Source: an uncultured Candidatus Saccharibacteria bacterium (GTDB lineage Bacteria > Patescibacteriota > Saccharimonadia > Saccharimonadales > Saccharimonadaceae). Taken from it: DNA of 39,304 nt. The position numbers and the translations under genes are program-made. This document shows positions 9,355 through 18,344 of this stretch, in pieces (within the stretch, counting starts at the first letter, position 1; each line of letters starts with the position of its first letter). The notes below the pieces were generated by a model that worked only from the letters and a program-made list of their open reading frames with translations, did not search any database and was not told the DNA's origin. The stretch lies in NCBI GenBank assembly GCA_947306585.1, contig CAMZGX010000003.1, forward strand, positions 1 through 39,304, in the 5' to 3' direction.

Positions 9355-11046
9355 ATGAGATTGCAAAGGGCTAGTATTTTTAGTGGTACCCTGAAGTACA
9401 CACCGATTGGACTAGCTTTTTTCACGCTCTCTTTTACCGTTGTTTCTTTATTTAATCCAATTAATCCGTCTAATGCAGATGATTTAACTGCAACTAGCGG
9501 AGCATCAATTTACTCAGCTTCGATCTCAAGTAGTAGCGGAGCTGAGATTATTGTTGATCCTACTTCTGAGCAAAAGATTTTTACTGGCAAGAATGAAATT
9601 TCCTATACTAATTCTTGTCCATATGGTTTTACGATTACACTTTCTTCAAGCAGTGAAGAAACTGCTTTGACGCGCACGGGGAGCGATTCCCTCACCAAAA
9701 CAATTCCTTCTATCGATACTGGGACTACGCTGTTGGATAATACATGGGGCTTTACTACGAGTAGTAGTGAGAATGCCTTTAGCCCCATACCTCCACTAGC
9801 GTCCCCAGTCGTACTTTTAGAGACGTCGGCAGCTACTAATGCACCTACGACTCTTACTGTGACTTATGGACTTAAGACTGATAATGAAATGCCTTCGGGC
9901 GTGTATACGAATGATATTGTTTATACGGTAATGGTGAAGCCGCAGTGTATGGGTTACACTTTAAAATGGGATCTTGATGGTGGCGATGACAAAGCTAATT
10001 CATATGAAGAAGCCCATGTTGATTATGGCACGACATTTGATCTTAGTGGCTATGCGCCAGTGAAAGAAGGTTATACTTTTGCTGGTTGGCAAACAGCTGA
10101 TGCATCGTTTATTGATTTAGCCGATATTACAGCGGTTGATGTTAATCCGAATAATAGCGATGTGGTGACGATGAAAGCGGTCTGGGCAAAGACGCTTCAT
10201 CAAATGTCGACCATGCAAGAAATGACTAGTTTGTCTTGTAAACTAACTACCACTCCAAATGTAGCTGCAACGACTTTTGACTGGGATGGTTCGCATCGTG
10301 GCGACAAGAATTATGTGCCAAGAAAAAGTTTGAAAGATACGCGTGATAATAATTATTATCTCGTTTCTAAGCTAGCGGATGGTAATTGTTGGATGTCCCA
10401 AAACCTTGCGCTTGAGCTTAGTAGCACCGAGGAGGTTGAGGCTTCAAATAATGATGGCACAACAATGATGGTTACTCCGGGAAATAGTACTCAACAAGGT
10501 ACGTTTGAAATTTGGGAACAGTACGATGATGTCTGGCATAGTTACCATCCGTATAATAGCGCTAGCTACTTGCAAGGTGGTACGAAGGTAGCTAGTACTC
10601 CAACTGGAAGTGGCGTAGAATACGATTGGGAGAAAACCGGAAATTATTATAACTGGCATGCGGCAACAGCTGGTACTGGTTTAAGCGTCATGTCTACGCC
10701 TAACGCAAGTGCTTCAATTTGTCCAAAAGGCTGGAGATTGCCAACTGATAATTCGAGCATCGCAGCTCAGAGGCAGTATGGATACTTGTTGAAGTCGATC
10801 TATAACTTATCTGGTACGGCTGGATCTACGAAAATGCTTCAGGCTCCATTAAACTTTAATATGGCTGGTTACTATAAATATAATACTGGCGAAGTAACGG
10901 CTCCCGGTTCGTATGGGAACTATATGATGGGTACTTCTATCGATAATATCTTTGCGATTCGTTTGAGTTTTACTCCGTCCGAGATTAACCCGTATACTCA
11001 AAGTACTAAGGGGCAAGGCTTTACGGTTCGTTGTATTGCAATCTGA
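9355..11046 (+). CDS. Secreted FISUMP-domain protein with an InlB-type (Listeria-Bacteroides) repeat
   Basis: Signal/TM N-terminus; YGTTFDLSGYAPVKEGYTFAGWQ repeat; DGNCWMSQNL, SICPKGWRLP, GFTVRCIAI FISUMP signatures. Confidence 0.85.
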   Translation: MRLQRASIFSGTLKYTPIGLAFFTLSFTVVSLFNPINPSNADDLTATSGASIYSASISSSSGAEIIVDPTSEQKIFTGKNEISYTNSCPYGFTITLSSSSEETALTRTGSDSLTKTIPSIDTGTTLLDNTWGFTTSSSENAFSPIPPLASPVVLLETSAATNAPTTLTVTYGLKTDNEMPSGVYTNDIVYTVMVKPQCMGYTLKWDLDGGDDKANSYEEAHVDYGTTFDLSGYAPVKEGYTFAGWQTADASFIDLADITAVDVNPNNSDVVTMKAVWAKTLHQMSTMQEMTSLSCKLTTTPNVAATTFDWDGSHRGDKNYVPRKSLKDTRDNNYYLVSKLADGNCWMSQNLALELSSTEEVEASNNDGTTMMVTPGNSTQQGTFEIWEQYDDVWHSYHPYNSASYLQGGTKVASTPTGSGVEYDWEKTGNYYNWHAATAGTGLSVMSTPNASASICPKGWRLPTDNSSIAAQRQYGYLLKSIYNLSGTAGSTKMLQAPLNFNMAGYYKYNTGEVTAPGSYGNYMMGTSIDNIFAIRLSFTPSEINPYTQSTKGQGFTVRCIAI

Positions 11047-11080
11047 TTACCGAATTATCAAATAATTTGTTTAAAAACTA

Positions 11081-11109
11081 TTTACAAAGATTTTAGATTT
11101 TCCTATAAT
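11081..11109 (+). promoter_or_regulatory. Sigma70-type promoter of candidate sRNA
   Basis: TTTACA (11081-11086), 17-nt spacer, TATAAT (11104-11109), not followed by a plus-strand CDS. Confidence 0.7.
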
Positions 11110-11115
11110 ATTTTT

Positions 11116-11266
11116 AAGCTTATTTATATAAGCTAGAGAAATTATTTTCTCGTAGATCCATACCTACAACAATGTACTGGGTTCACACTCGCACATGGTG
11201 AACCCAGCTACATGAATTTTACGAGAACAAGAAAATGAGACGGCAAGCTAGGCCGTCTCTTTTGTT
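11116..11266 (+). ncRNA. Candidate free-standing structured small RNA, family unknown
   Basis: Hairpin AGCTTAT/ATAAGCT; closing stem TTCTCGTA (11147-11154)/TACGAGAA (11220-11227); long stem ATGTACTGGGTTCAC (11172-11186)/GTGAACCCAGCTACAT (11198-11213); ends in a terminator. Confidence 0.6.
11237..11266 (+). terminator. Rho-independent terminator of candidate sRNA
   Basis: GAGACGGC-AAGCTAG-GCCGTCTC perfect stem followed by TTTTGTTGTGTT. Confidence 0.8.
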
Positions 11267-11280
11267 GTGTTGTGAATAAA

Positions 11281-11496
11281 TTACCATGCGGGTATTTCCC
11301 CAGTGCCGCCACAGCGTGAGCAGCTGATTTGAGAATTTCCGTATTCATGTCCAGTCCCATCGCAGGAAGGGCATTTTCTTTTGTTGCCACCAGAGCGGCA
11401 GGAGCAGTTTTCGGCTGCAGTTTGGTTAGGAAAACCTAACTTACCACATCTTGGACAACTCCAATTTCCTCCGTACTGAATATTCACATAAATCAC
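11281..11496 (-). CDS. Small stand-alone DnaJ-type zinc-finger protein
   Basis: 71 aa with CPRCGKLG, CSCRSG, CPSCDGTGH, CSRCGGTGE (CxxCxGxG motifs); AAGGGG SD-like sequence upstream. Confidence 0.75.
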   Translation of the reverse strand: MIYVNIQYGGNWSCPRCGKLGFPNQTAAENCSCRSGGNKRKCPSCDGTGHEYGNSQISCSRCGGTGEIPAW

Positions 11497-11535
11497 CCCT
11501 TTCTAAAGTGCTAGCACGTTTTTTGCGCTCTATAT

Positions 11536-11560
11536 AAAGACACCGGATGCCCGGTGTCTT
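11536..11560 (-). terminator. Hairpin terminator downstream of the helicase
   Basis: AAGACACCGGATGCCCGGTGTCTT inverted repeat; weak T-tract on the minus strand. Confidence 0.5.
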
Positions 11561-11603
11561 AACTATACTTATATTATACCATTTTTTGGTTATTTTAGCA
11601 ATA

Positions 11604-14600
11604 TTAGAATGATACTCTTCCCTCGGTCAGAAGTTCGACGAAGTTCTTAATATCTTTAATGCCGCGAGTGTTGTCGGACTGGATTGCGAGCTCAGAGTTC
11701 TCGTCAATAAAGTCGAGTGACTTAATGTGCTGATAGACGGCCTTCAGAAGCTCTTTAAAGTCATTCTCGTCCTTGTCGTTATAAATGTATACTTTGTCAT
11801 GGACGAGCTCGTTTTCGGTGCCTTCAATTTCGTTGATTGCGAGATCGCTGTTTGATGGACTGACAAAAAGAATGTGAGCGGCTTTGACTTTATACTTGCT
11901 ATAAGTTGGACTGAGGTTTAAGAGTAACTTATAGAAGATGAGCTGGAGCTGATATTTATATAAAGTAGCATGAGATTCCCATTTTTCTTTATGGAAGTTA
12001 CCAGTCTTGAAATCGTAGATTTCGATCGTCTTATTCTCTTCATCGATATTGATGTGGTCGATGATACCGGTGATTGGAATCTCACCAAACATGAGATGTT
12101 CAGCGTTCAAATTAACCTCGGCTTGAGCTTTGAGGCCTTCTGGAGCAAGAATGTAGCGGAAAGCTTTTAAGGATTCTTTGATGGCGATTTTGCCACGCTC
12201 TAAAGTTTCCTGTTTTTCGGTATCGGAAATGTCGAGTTTATCGAGTTCAGATTTGAAGAATTCAAAAGCTTCGTCGTTTGAAAGACGCTTATTAGTGACA
12301 GCTTCAAAAGTTGAGTGTACGAGCGTACCAAATTGCATGCTGCTGGTTGCGGGCTCGCTTGGACCATTGATGATATAGCGTTTATAGAACTCGATTGGAC
12401 CAGCGTAAACGACATCAATAAAGGTGGTGAGTGCAGAAGTGGTCATCTTGAAATGTTCGACCGATTTTTCGAGAATCGCTTTGAGATCTGGGTCGGATTT
12501 GAGATAGCTTGCCATCCAATAGCGTTCGATGTTTTCTTCGCGTTCGGTTTCATCAAGTACTTCGCTATGTTCAATTACGTCGGTATTCTTGAGATATGGT
12601 GAGCAGACTTCGCTGTCGTTGACTTCATACTCAGCGAGATATTCAAGACGTTTTGGTGTCTTGCCAGAGAAATCTTGTTTTGAGTTAGTCATAGTCAAAG
12701 TCTTCTTGGCGCGAGTAATGGCGACGAAGAAGAGGCGGATACACTCGTCATCGGTATGGCCGGTGTGGCGAATGAGTTCAAGGTTCTTTGGGAGAGAAAG
12801 TTTGTTGTTGTTTCCTTTGCTGTTACCCCAGCTGAGATCGTCGGTCGCGATGATGAAGACGTGCTTATATTCGAGACCCTTGGACTTATGTGCGGTGACG
12901 ATTTGAACTGAATCGGTAGCGTCTTGATATGGTGAAGTATTGAGAATTGCTTCACCAGCCGCCTCATAATCATCGAGGAAGTTAATGAAGTCTTTTAGTC
13001 GGGGCTTTTCAGCTTTGATATGAGAGCGGATGTGTTCGCGCAAAACGGAAAGATTTTCATAGAGATTGTAGGTTTTAAAATCGACATCGTTTCCAGAATA
13101 ATAAGTTAAGAAAGCGGACTTATATTCGATCTTAGAGCCGTCTTCGAGAGTAACTTTGAGCGGTGACATGCCAACGAGATAATCGAGGAATAGTTCGAGT
13201 GGGGTATTGAAACTTTTAGCGACCATTTCAGCTAGCCAGCAAGCGACAGTTTTGAGTTTTTCGCTGTCAGATTTTTGAAGATATTCGAGTGCGGCACGAG
13301 TGTCGCCATAATGGCTTTTGAGGGCTGAGATTGCTTCAATAGCTGGAATTTCAAAGAATGGGAAAGTTAGAATCTCAAGCAAGCGATATGCTGGATTCTC
13401 ACCGTTTGCGAGTTCATAAATAAAGCGCGCAAGAGTGGTAAGCTGGTGAATGTATTCGTCTTCAAGCACGTTCTCGCGTTTTTCATATGAGACACTAATT
13501 TCAGGATGAGCTTTTAGATATGGCAAAAGCGGAGTGATATATTTGTGCTTTGGTGTAATGATGGCGATGTCAGATTGTTTCTCACCGCTTTTGATGAGAT
13601 TTGAAATCTCGTTTGCAACCCAGGCATATTCAGTGTCTGAAGCTTTAAACTCGTGACGATTAACTTGAGGGATATCTAATTCAGAATGATCTAAGATTTC
13701 ATCGTTACGAACACTGGTGAGGGTTTTATTGACGTTACGTTTCTTTGCGAAGCTGCCCTCGATTTGGTCAGCGACTTTTCTGGAAAGATCAAGAATTTCG
13801 GAAGTCGAACGGTAGTTCTCGGTGAGGGTAATTTGGTAAGCGTTAAACTCGTTTTGGAAATCAATTAAGTTTGAAGCATTGGCACCTTGGAAAGCGAAAA
13901 TTGCTTGGTCGTCATCACCAACGGCCATAATGTCAGGTTTTTCGTCAGCGGCAAGCAAGCGAATTAATTCGAACTGTGATGGGTTGGTGTCCTGGAACTC
14001 GTCGAGTAAAATATATTGATAACGTTCTTTGAGCGTAAAACGGAAACCATCGTCTTCTTTCAAAATACGAACGGCTTGTTCGATCATGTCGGTGAAGTCG
14101 AAAAGTTTATTCTCGTTCAAATATTTTTCATACTCAGTCATTACATGAGAAAGGCTGAGAAGTTTTTTATTGGCAATGAAATTCTTCAAACGATAATTGT
14201 CATTTTGGTCTTTTTCAAAGAAAGCGTTGCGCCATTTAGTGAGACCAGAAATTGAAGGTTTTTCCTTTGCTTCTTCGGCTTTAATGGCATCGTCGAGTGC
14301 TAGAAGAAAGGCATTGGCCTCCTTTTCGATCTTGCCGGTAATTGGAACGCTTGAGGCATATTCAGCAATGACTGCACCAGCGCTTAAATAAAGTTCCTTG
14401 CCTTCATCAAACTTCATTCCCCTTCGGACGTCTTCGAGAATTTCGGAGAGTCTTGGATTCATTGCTTCAGAATCTTTGATGTTGGTCTCGGCGATCAATC
14501 TAAGATCGTCAGCATCAAGGCGAGCAGACTTAGCTTCGGAAATGGTTGAAATAATATCGCGAATGTCAGTGGTTTTTAAGATGTCAGTTTGCGGGAGTGA

Positions 14601-14969
14601 TTCTAGAATGTCAGAAATAATTTTATATTGAGTTACGGTGTCGATTGGTTCGTCGAGATTGCGGTCAAAATTCTCGGCATAGTTTTTATACATTGCTAAA
14701 ATATCAGAACCAAAAGAGTGATAAGTGTGAATGTTAACGCCACTAGCTTCTTGCCCAACCATGGAAAGTAAGCGCTCGCGCATATTGTTAGCGCCAGCCT
14801 CAGTAAAGGTAAGACATAAAATGTTTTCTGGAAGAGCGTCGGTAGCTTCAAGAATGTGGGCAACTTTAGCGGAAAGAAGTTGGGTCTTTCCGGTTCCTGG
14901 ACCTGCTAAAACTAGGAGTGGTCCGTTTAAATAAACTACTGCTTCTTGCTGTTTTTGATTAAGTCCCAT
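11604..14969 (-). CDS. UvrD/Rep-family DNA helicase with C-terminal PD-(D/E)XK nuclease domain
   Basis: LNQKQQEAVVYLNGPLLVLAGPGTGKTQ, CLTFTEAGANNMRERL, LLDEFQDTNPSQFEL, VGDDDQAIFAFQGA, TENYRST, TAHKSKGLEYKHVF; C-terminal GIIDHINIDEENKTIEIYDFKTG. Confidence 0.92.
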   Translation of the reverse strand: MGLNQKQQEAVVYLNGPLLVLAGPGTGKTQLLSAKVAHILEATDALPENILCLTFTEAGANNMRERLLSMVGQEASGVNIHTYHSFGSDILAMYKNYAENFDRNLDEPIDTVTQYKIISDILESLPQTDILKTTDIRDIISTISEAKSARLDADDLRLIAETNIKDSEAMNPRLSEILEDVRRGMKFDEGKELYLSAGAVIAEYASSVPITGKIEKEANAFLLALDDAIKAEEAKEKPSISGLTKWRNAFFEKDQNDNYRLKNFIANKKLLSLSHVMTEYEKYLNENKLFDFTDMIEQAVRILKEDDGFRFTLKERYQYILLDEFQDTNPSQFELIRLLAADEKPDIMAVGDDDQAIFAFQGANASNLIDFQNEFNAYQITLTENYRSTSEILDLSRKVADQIEGSFAKKRNVNKTLTSVRNDEILDHSELDIPQVNRHEFKASDTEYAWVANEISNLIKSGEKQSDIAIITPKHKYITPLLPYLKAHPEISVSYEKRENVLEDEYIHQLTTLARFIYELANGENPAYRLLEILTFPFFEIPAIEAISALKSHYGDTRAALEYLQKSDSEKLKTVACWLAEMVAKSFNTPLELFLDYLVGMSPLKVTLEDGSKIEYKSAFLTYYSGNDVDFKTYNLYENLSVLREHIRSHIKAEKPRLKDFINFLDDYEAAGEAILNTSPYQDATDSVQIVTAHKSKGLEYKHVFIIATDDLSWGNSKGNNNKLSLPKNLELIRHTGHTDDECIRLFFVAITRAKKTLTMTNSKQDFSGKTPKRLEYLAEYEVNDSEVCSPYLKNTDVIEHSEVLDETEREENIERYWMASYLKSDPDLKAILEKSVEHFKMTTSALTTFIDVVYAGPIEFYKRYIINGPSEPATSSMQFGTLVHSTFEAVTNKRLSNDEAFEFFKSELDKLDISDTEKQETLERGKIAIKESLKAFRYILAPEGLKAQAEVNLNAEHLMFGEIPITGIIDHINIDEENKTIEIYDFKTGNFHKEKWESHATLYKYQLQLIFYKLLLNLSPTYSKYKVKAAHILFVSPSNSDLAINEIEGTENELVHDKVYIYNDKDENDFKELLKAVYQHIKSLDFIDENSELAIQSDNTRGIKDIKNFVELLTEGRVSF

Positions 14970-14984
14970 ATGAAATTATTATAA

Positions 14985-15013
14985 CAAAAAACGCCTCCGT
15001 TTTATAGAGGCGT
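14985..15013 (-). terminator. Rho-independent terminator of gpsA
   Basis: Minus strand ACGCCTC-TATAAAACG-GAGGCGTTTTTT. Confidence 0.8.
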
Positions 15014-15019
15014 CATTAG

Positions 15020-15991
15020 TTATTGATTGACTGGTTGCGCAGGTTCAACGACTGGTTGATCAGGTTGAGTTTCTGGTTGTGCGGCTGGCTGTTCAGGTTG
15101 AGCTTCTGGTTGCTGTGGCTTAGCAGCTGGTTGTGCTGGCTGCGTCAAATCTTGTTCTTCGCCAGTGACGGTTGAGATAATTGGCTGGTTGTTGACTAAG
15201 GCAATGATGCGATCAAGAATTGGTGTATTAGCTGGTTTAGTGAAGCTTGGAGTTCTTGGAATAGCTCTAATTGCGCCAAGACCTTCAACGGTACCAACTT
15301 TAACTTTGCCGGCCATAACTTTTTCGCCAAGTTCTGGGTCTTTCTTAAGCTTTGCTCCAAAGTCGTAATTTCTAGAAGTTGGAGATGCACAAGTGATGAC
15401 GAGGTCACGGAGACCACAAGAGAGATCGACGGTTTCCGGTTTTGAGTCGTTAGCCTTCAAAATCACACGCATTTCATCGAGACATGAGTTGATGTAATCA
15501 TCGAAATCGGTAGTACCATATTTAAGGCCCCAATAGCCAGAACCAATGGCGTAGATGTTTTTGAGTGCGCCACAAATCATAACGCCTGTAGTGTCGTCAG
15601 TCTGGTCGAATTTGAGCCAGCTGGTTTCAAAGAGTTGGCGAATGAGTGGGCTAGTTGCGGTAAGAATAGTGTTGTTCTTTGCATTTAAGTCAGCTGCGAA
15701 AGCACCGCCGGATAAGACTGAGAAATTCTGGAATGGCTTAAATGATGCAGCAGTTAAGAAACCTTTACTTGAACAAATAAGTGGTTTGTCGTGTGGCAGA
15801 AATAGTAATAATTTTGGTGCAGCAGAAGATGGCACTGCAAGTAAGTAAATGTCGCTACCAACGATTGCGGAAGTTAATCCCTTTTCAGGATATTTTACAG
15901 GATCATAATATTCGATTGTGTGACCGTTTTCGACAAGGATATTTCCAAGTGCGGTTCCAAATGCGCCGGCGCCAAAAATTGTGACTTTCAT
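15020..15991 (-). CDS. gpsA: NAD(P)-dependent glycerol-3-phosphate dehydrogenase with Pro/Gln-rich C-terminal tail
   Basis: MKVTIFGAGAFGTALGNILVENGH, GALKNIYAIGSGYW, LSCGLRDLVITCASPTSRNYDFG; tail QPAQPAAKPQQPEAQPEQPAAQPETQPDQPVVEPAQPVNQ. Confidence 0.88.
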   Translation of the reverse strand: MKVTIFGAGAFGTALGNILVENGHTIEYYDPVKYPEKGLTSAIVGSDIYLLAVPSSAAPKLLLFLPHDKPLICSSKGFLTAASFKPFQNFSVLSGGAFAADLNAKNNTILTATSPLIRQLFETSWLKFDQTDDTTGVMICGALKNIYAIGSGYWGLKYGTTDFDDYINSCLDEMRVILKANDSKPETVDLSCGLRDLVITCASPTSRNYDFGAKLKKDPELGEKVMAGKVKVGTVEGLGAIRAIPRTPSFTKPANTPILDRIIALVNNQPIISTVTGEEQDLTQPAQPAAKPQQPEAQPEQPAAQPETQPDQPVVEPAQPVNQ

Positions 15992-16027
15992 GATGTTATT
16001 ATATCACGAAACGGTTATGTTTATCAA

Positions 16028-16053
16028 AAAAAGCCCACCCGAAGAACGGGTGG
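16028..16053 (-). terminator. Rho-independent terminator of the DegV-like gene
   Basis: Minus strand CCCACCCGTTCTTCGGGTGGGCTTTTTTT. Confidence 0.85.
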
Positions 16054-16059
16054 GTGAGG

Positions 16060-16947
16060 TTAGAATTCTGGATGAGGTTCCGCAATATACGCTTGAGCGT
16101 ATTTCGAAATTGCCGTAATGTTCTTTTTTGCGATTGCGCGCTTTTCCTCGATTTCTTTGATATGGCCGCTATTATGACTTAAGTCCGGCTCATCGGGGCG
16201 AACATTGCTACTTAAAAAGAAGCAAGAAATAACTTTGTTGGAAAAATCGTCTGAGATATTTGGCACGATTTTATGTGTCATGTCGATTTCGGAATCAGGG
16301 CAATTGTCCTTGATTTGTTTAGCAAGATTACGAGCTTCCTCGATATTTTTGCCGGCATGACAGACCCAAACCTTTCCCTCTTTGTGGTATGTTTGATCTT
16401 TAAATGTTTCGGCAAGGTAGCTATAAACAGCCTTATTGCCTTTAAACTTTCCACCATTAAAGTTAATCGTACCAGTGCGCGGAACATAAATAAGATTATT
16501 CCAACGCTTTGTGCTTGGCTCAATAAAGAAGTGAGCGATGTGATTCGCAAGGAATACCGCGTATCCGCTTGCTTCGTCAAATGACTTTTCGCCAGAATAA
16601 ATGAATTCTGAAAAAAGTGTAACGAAGAAACCAAGTCCACCGGAAAAAGATGAAGTATTAAATACTAATACTCTCTTGGTGGCGTTTAAGCTCTTGTCTT
16701 TCTCGTCGAGTTTCTCAGCTGCCTTTCTTATTACGCCATTGATAGGCGACAAAGATTGAGCGGTGCCGACGAAAAGGACAAATTCTTTTGATTTGAGCGT
16801 GGTCTTTAAAGTTTTCTTTGCTTCGCTAGCTGTAGCGTGATACGGAACTGTAATAACGTTAAGCTCTTGTAGTTCCTGGCTACTAAGACAACAACTGTCA
16901 TCAGTAATTAGCTGACAGTTATTTGGTGTGAAAATAACTTTCTCCAT
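16060..16947 (-). CDS. Divergent DegV-family (lipid-binding) protein
   Basis: QLITDDSCCLSSQELQELNVITVPY opening, FNTSSFSGGLGFFV, VCHAGKNIEEARNLAKQI; SD AGGAGG upstream. Confidence 0.55.
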   Translation of the reverse strand: MEKVIFTPNNCQLITDDSCCLSSQELQELNVITVPYHATASEAKKTLKTTLKSKEFVLFVGTAQSLSPINGVIRKAAEKLDEKDKSLNATKRVLVFNTSSFSGGLGFFVTLFSEFIYSGEKSFDEASGYAVFLANHIAHFFIEPSTKRWNNLIYVPRTGTINFNGGKFKGNKAVYSYLAETFKDQTYHKEGKVWVCHAGKNIEEARNLAKQIKDNCPDSEIDMTHKIVPNISDDFSNKVISCFFLSSNVRPDEPDLSHNSGHIKEIEEKRAIAKKNITAISKYAQAYIAEPHPEF

Positions 16948-17036
16948 AATCTGTCCTCCTTAATGTGCGAGATTTTACGGGTGAATTACCCATCTATATA
17001 AATATTATAATATATATTATGGATTAACGCAAGCGC

Positions 17037-18248
17037 TTATGCGAAGTCCAAAGAGACGAGGTTTTCGATATGTGGAGTGTGTGGGAAGAAGTTGAAAGCT
17101 TCAACAGATTTGAGTTTTGCGCCAGCAGAAATGAGGAGTTCGATGTCGCGAACCTGGGTGATTGGATTACATGAAAGATAGATGATTTTCTTTGGCTTTA
17201 CTTCAATTAATTTGTCGATTAATTTCTTGTCACAGCCAGCGCGTGGTGGATCAAGGATGACGACAGAATCTGGTGCAATATATTCAAGTGCTTCTTCAGA
17301 TTTAGCGAGCACTGGAGTTGCGGTCTCGATATCTTTACAGTTTGCTTCGAGTTCTTTGTAGGCGGATTTGTCGACTTCGACGAGGGTTAATTCTTTCTCC
17401 CCGGCAGTGCTGAGACCGATAGTGCCGACACCAGAATAAAGATCGATGACCTTTTTAGTTTCGGTGGTGTCTAAGATTTCTTTGATACGAGTGAGAGCGA
17501 TTTCATAGATCGGAAGGTTGATCTGGAAGAAGCCATTTGGTGAGTAAGAATAGGTTTTTCCAAGAATCTCATCGGTTAAGTTATTGAAAACTGGGTGAGG
17601 TTTACGTTTTTCAAAAAGGCCACCTTCGACGTCGCCGTTTTGGTTACAACGAAGAAGAAGCGAAGAATAATTCTTAGCTTCATCACCTGACTCATTGAGT
17701 TGCTTAATAATAGCTTCAGCTTTCTCGAAAATTTCTGCGCGTTCAATTGAGCTGGTTTTGATTGGCATTTTTGAATGAGAACCACGAGGATGGATTGCTA
17801 ATTCGATTTTTTCAGATGCAAAATTATAATAAAGCGAATATTCCATCTTGTTGCGATAGTGCCAGGTATCTGGGCTTTGATGGAAAGCGACTTCGTCTTG
17901 CCAAAGATTTCTAAAGAGTTCTTTAATGACGGCAGTTTTTTGATCGGCTTCATAGTCGTCAGTCATGATTTGCCATGGTGAAGTTGAAAGGTATTGCTCG
18001 TCCTTTGGCTCGGTACGATATTCAGAAGTTTTTACGAAATCTTTAGCAATACCTTCGTCGTAGCTAGACTTAGATTTGATCTGAATGAAAGATTTAACTT
18101 CTTCGTTTGGAAGAGTGTTCCAAAGGAAGATTTTTTTACCATCAGAAAGGGTGCCGATTCCCTGTCCGGTTGGAGTTAATTTCTCAATTATAAGTGGTGA
18201 ATCGAGAATAATTTCTTTTTGTTTAAACTTTTTTCTTCGTCTTGGCAT
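17037..18248 (-). CDS. TrmA/RumA-family RNA (uracil-5-)-methyltransferase
   Basis: KLTPTGQGIGTLSDGKKIF TRAM-like start, NGFFQINLPIYE, VIDLYSGVGTIGL, VILDPPRAGCDKK, YLSCNP. Start moved from 18293 to 18248 because TAAAAT lies 7 nt before the MPRRRKKF ATG. Confidence 0.9.
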   Translation of the reverse strand: MPRRRKKFKQKEIILDSPLIIEKLTPTGQGIGTLSDGKKIFLWNTLPNEEVKSFIQIKSKSSYDEGIAKDFVKTSEYRTEPKDEQYLSTSPWQIMTDDYEADQKTAVIKELFRNLWQDEVAFHQSPDTWHYRNKMEYSLYYNFASEKIELAIHPRGSHSKMPIKTSSIERAEIFEKAEAIIKQLNESGDEAKNYSSLLLRCNQNGDVEGGLFEKRKPHPVFNNLTDEILGKTYSYSPNGFFQINLPIYEIALTRIKEILDTTETKKVIDLYSGVGTIGLSTAGEKELTLVEVDKSAYKELEANCKDIETATPVLAKSEEALEYIAPDSVVILDPPRAGCDKKLIDKLIEVKPKKIIYLSCNPITQVRDIELLISAGAKLKSVEAFNFFPHTPHIENLVSLDFA

Positions 18249-18286
18249 TTTATATATTTTAACATATTTTTTGCGTTTTTCAAAAA

Positions 18287-18316
18287 TTGACATGATGAAA
18301 AATCTTATGCTAAACT
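18287..18316 (+). promoter_or_regulatory. Promoter of FISUMP paralog 2
   Basis: TTGACA (18287-18292), 18-nt spacer ending TGC, TAAACT (18311-18316). Confidence 0.6.
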
Positions 18317-18344
18317 AGAATTAGATTTAGGTTTTTATACTGCT

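Noticed and set aside
11604-14969. Multiple 60-125 aa ORFs antisense to the helicase
   Set aside because: They are antisense shadows of a well-supported CDS without independent start signals or recognisable motifs.
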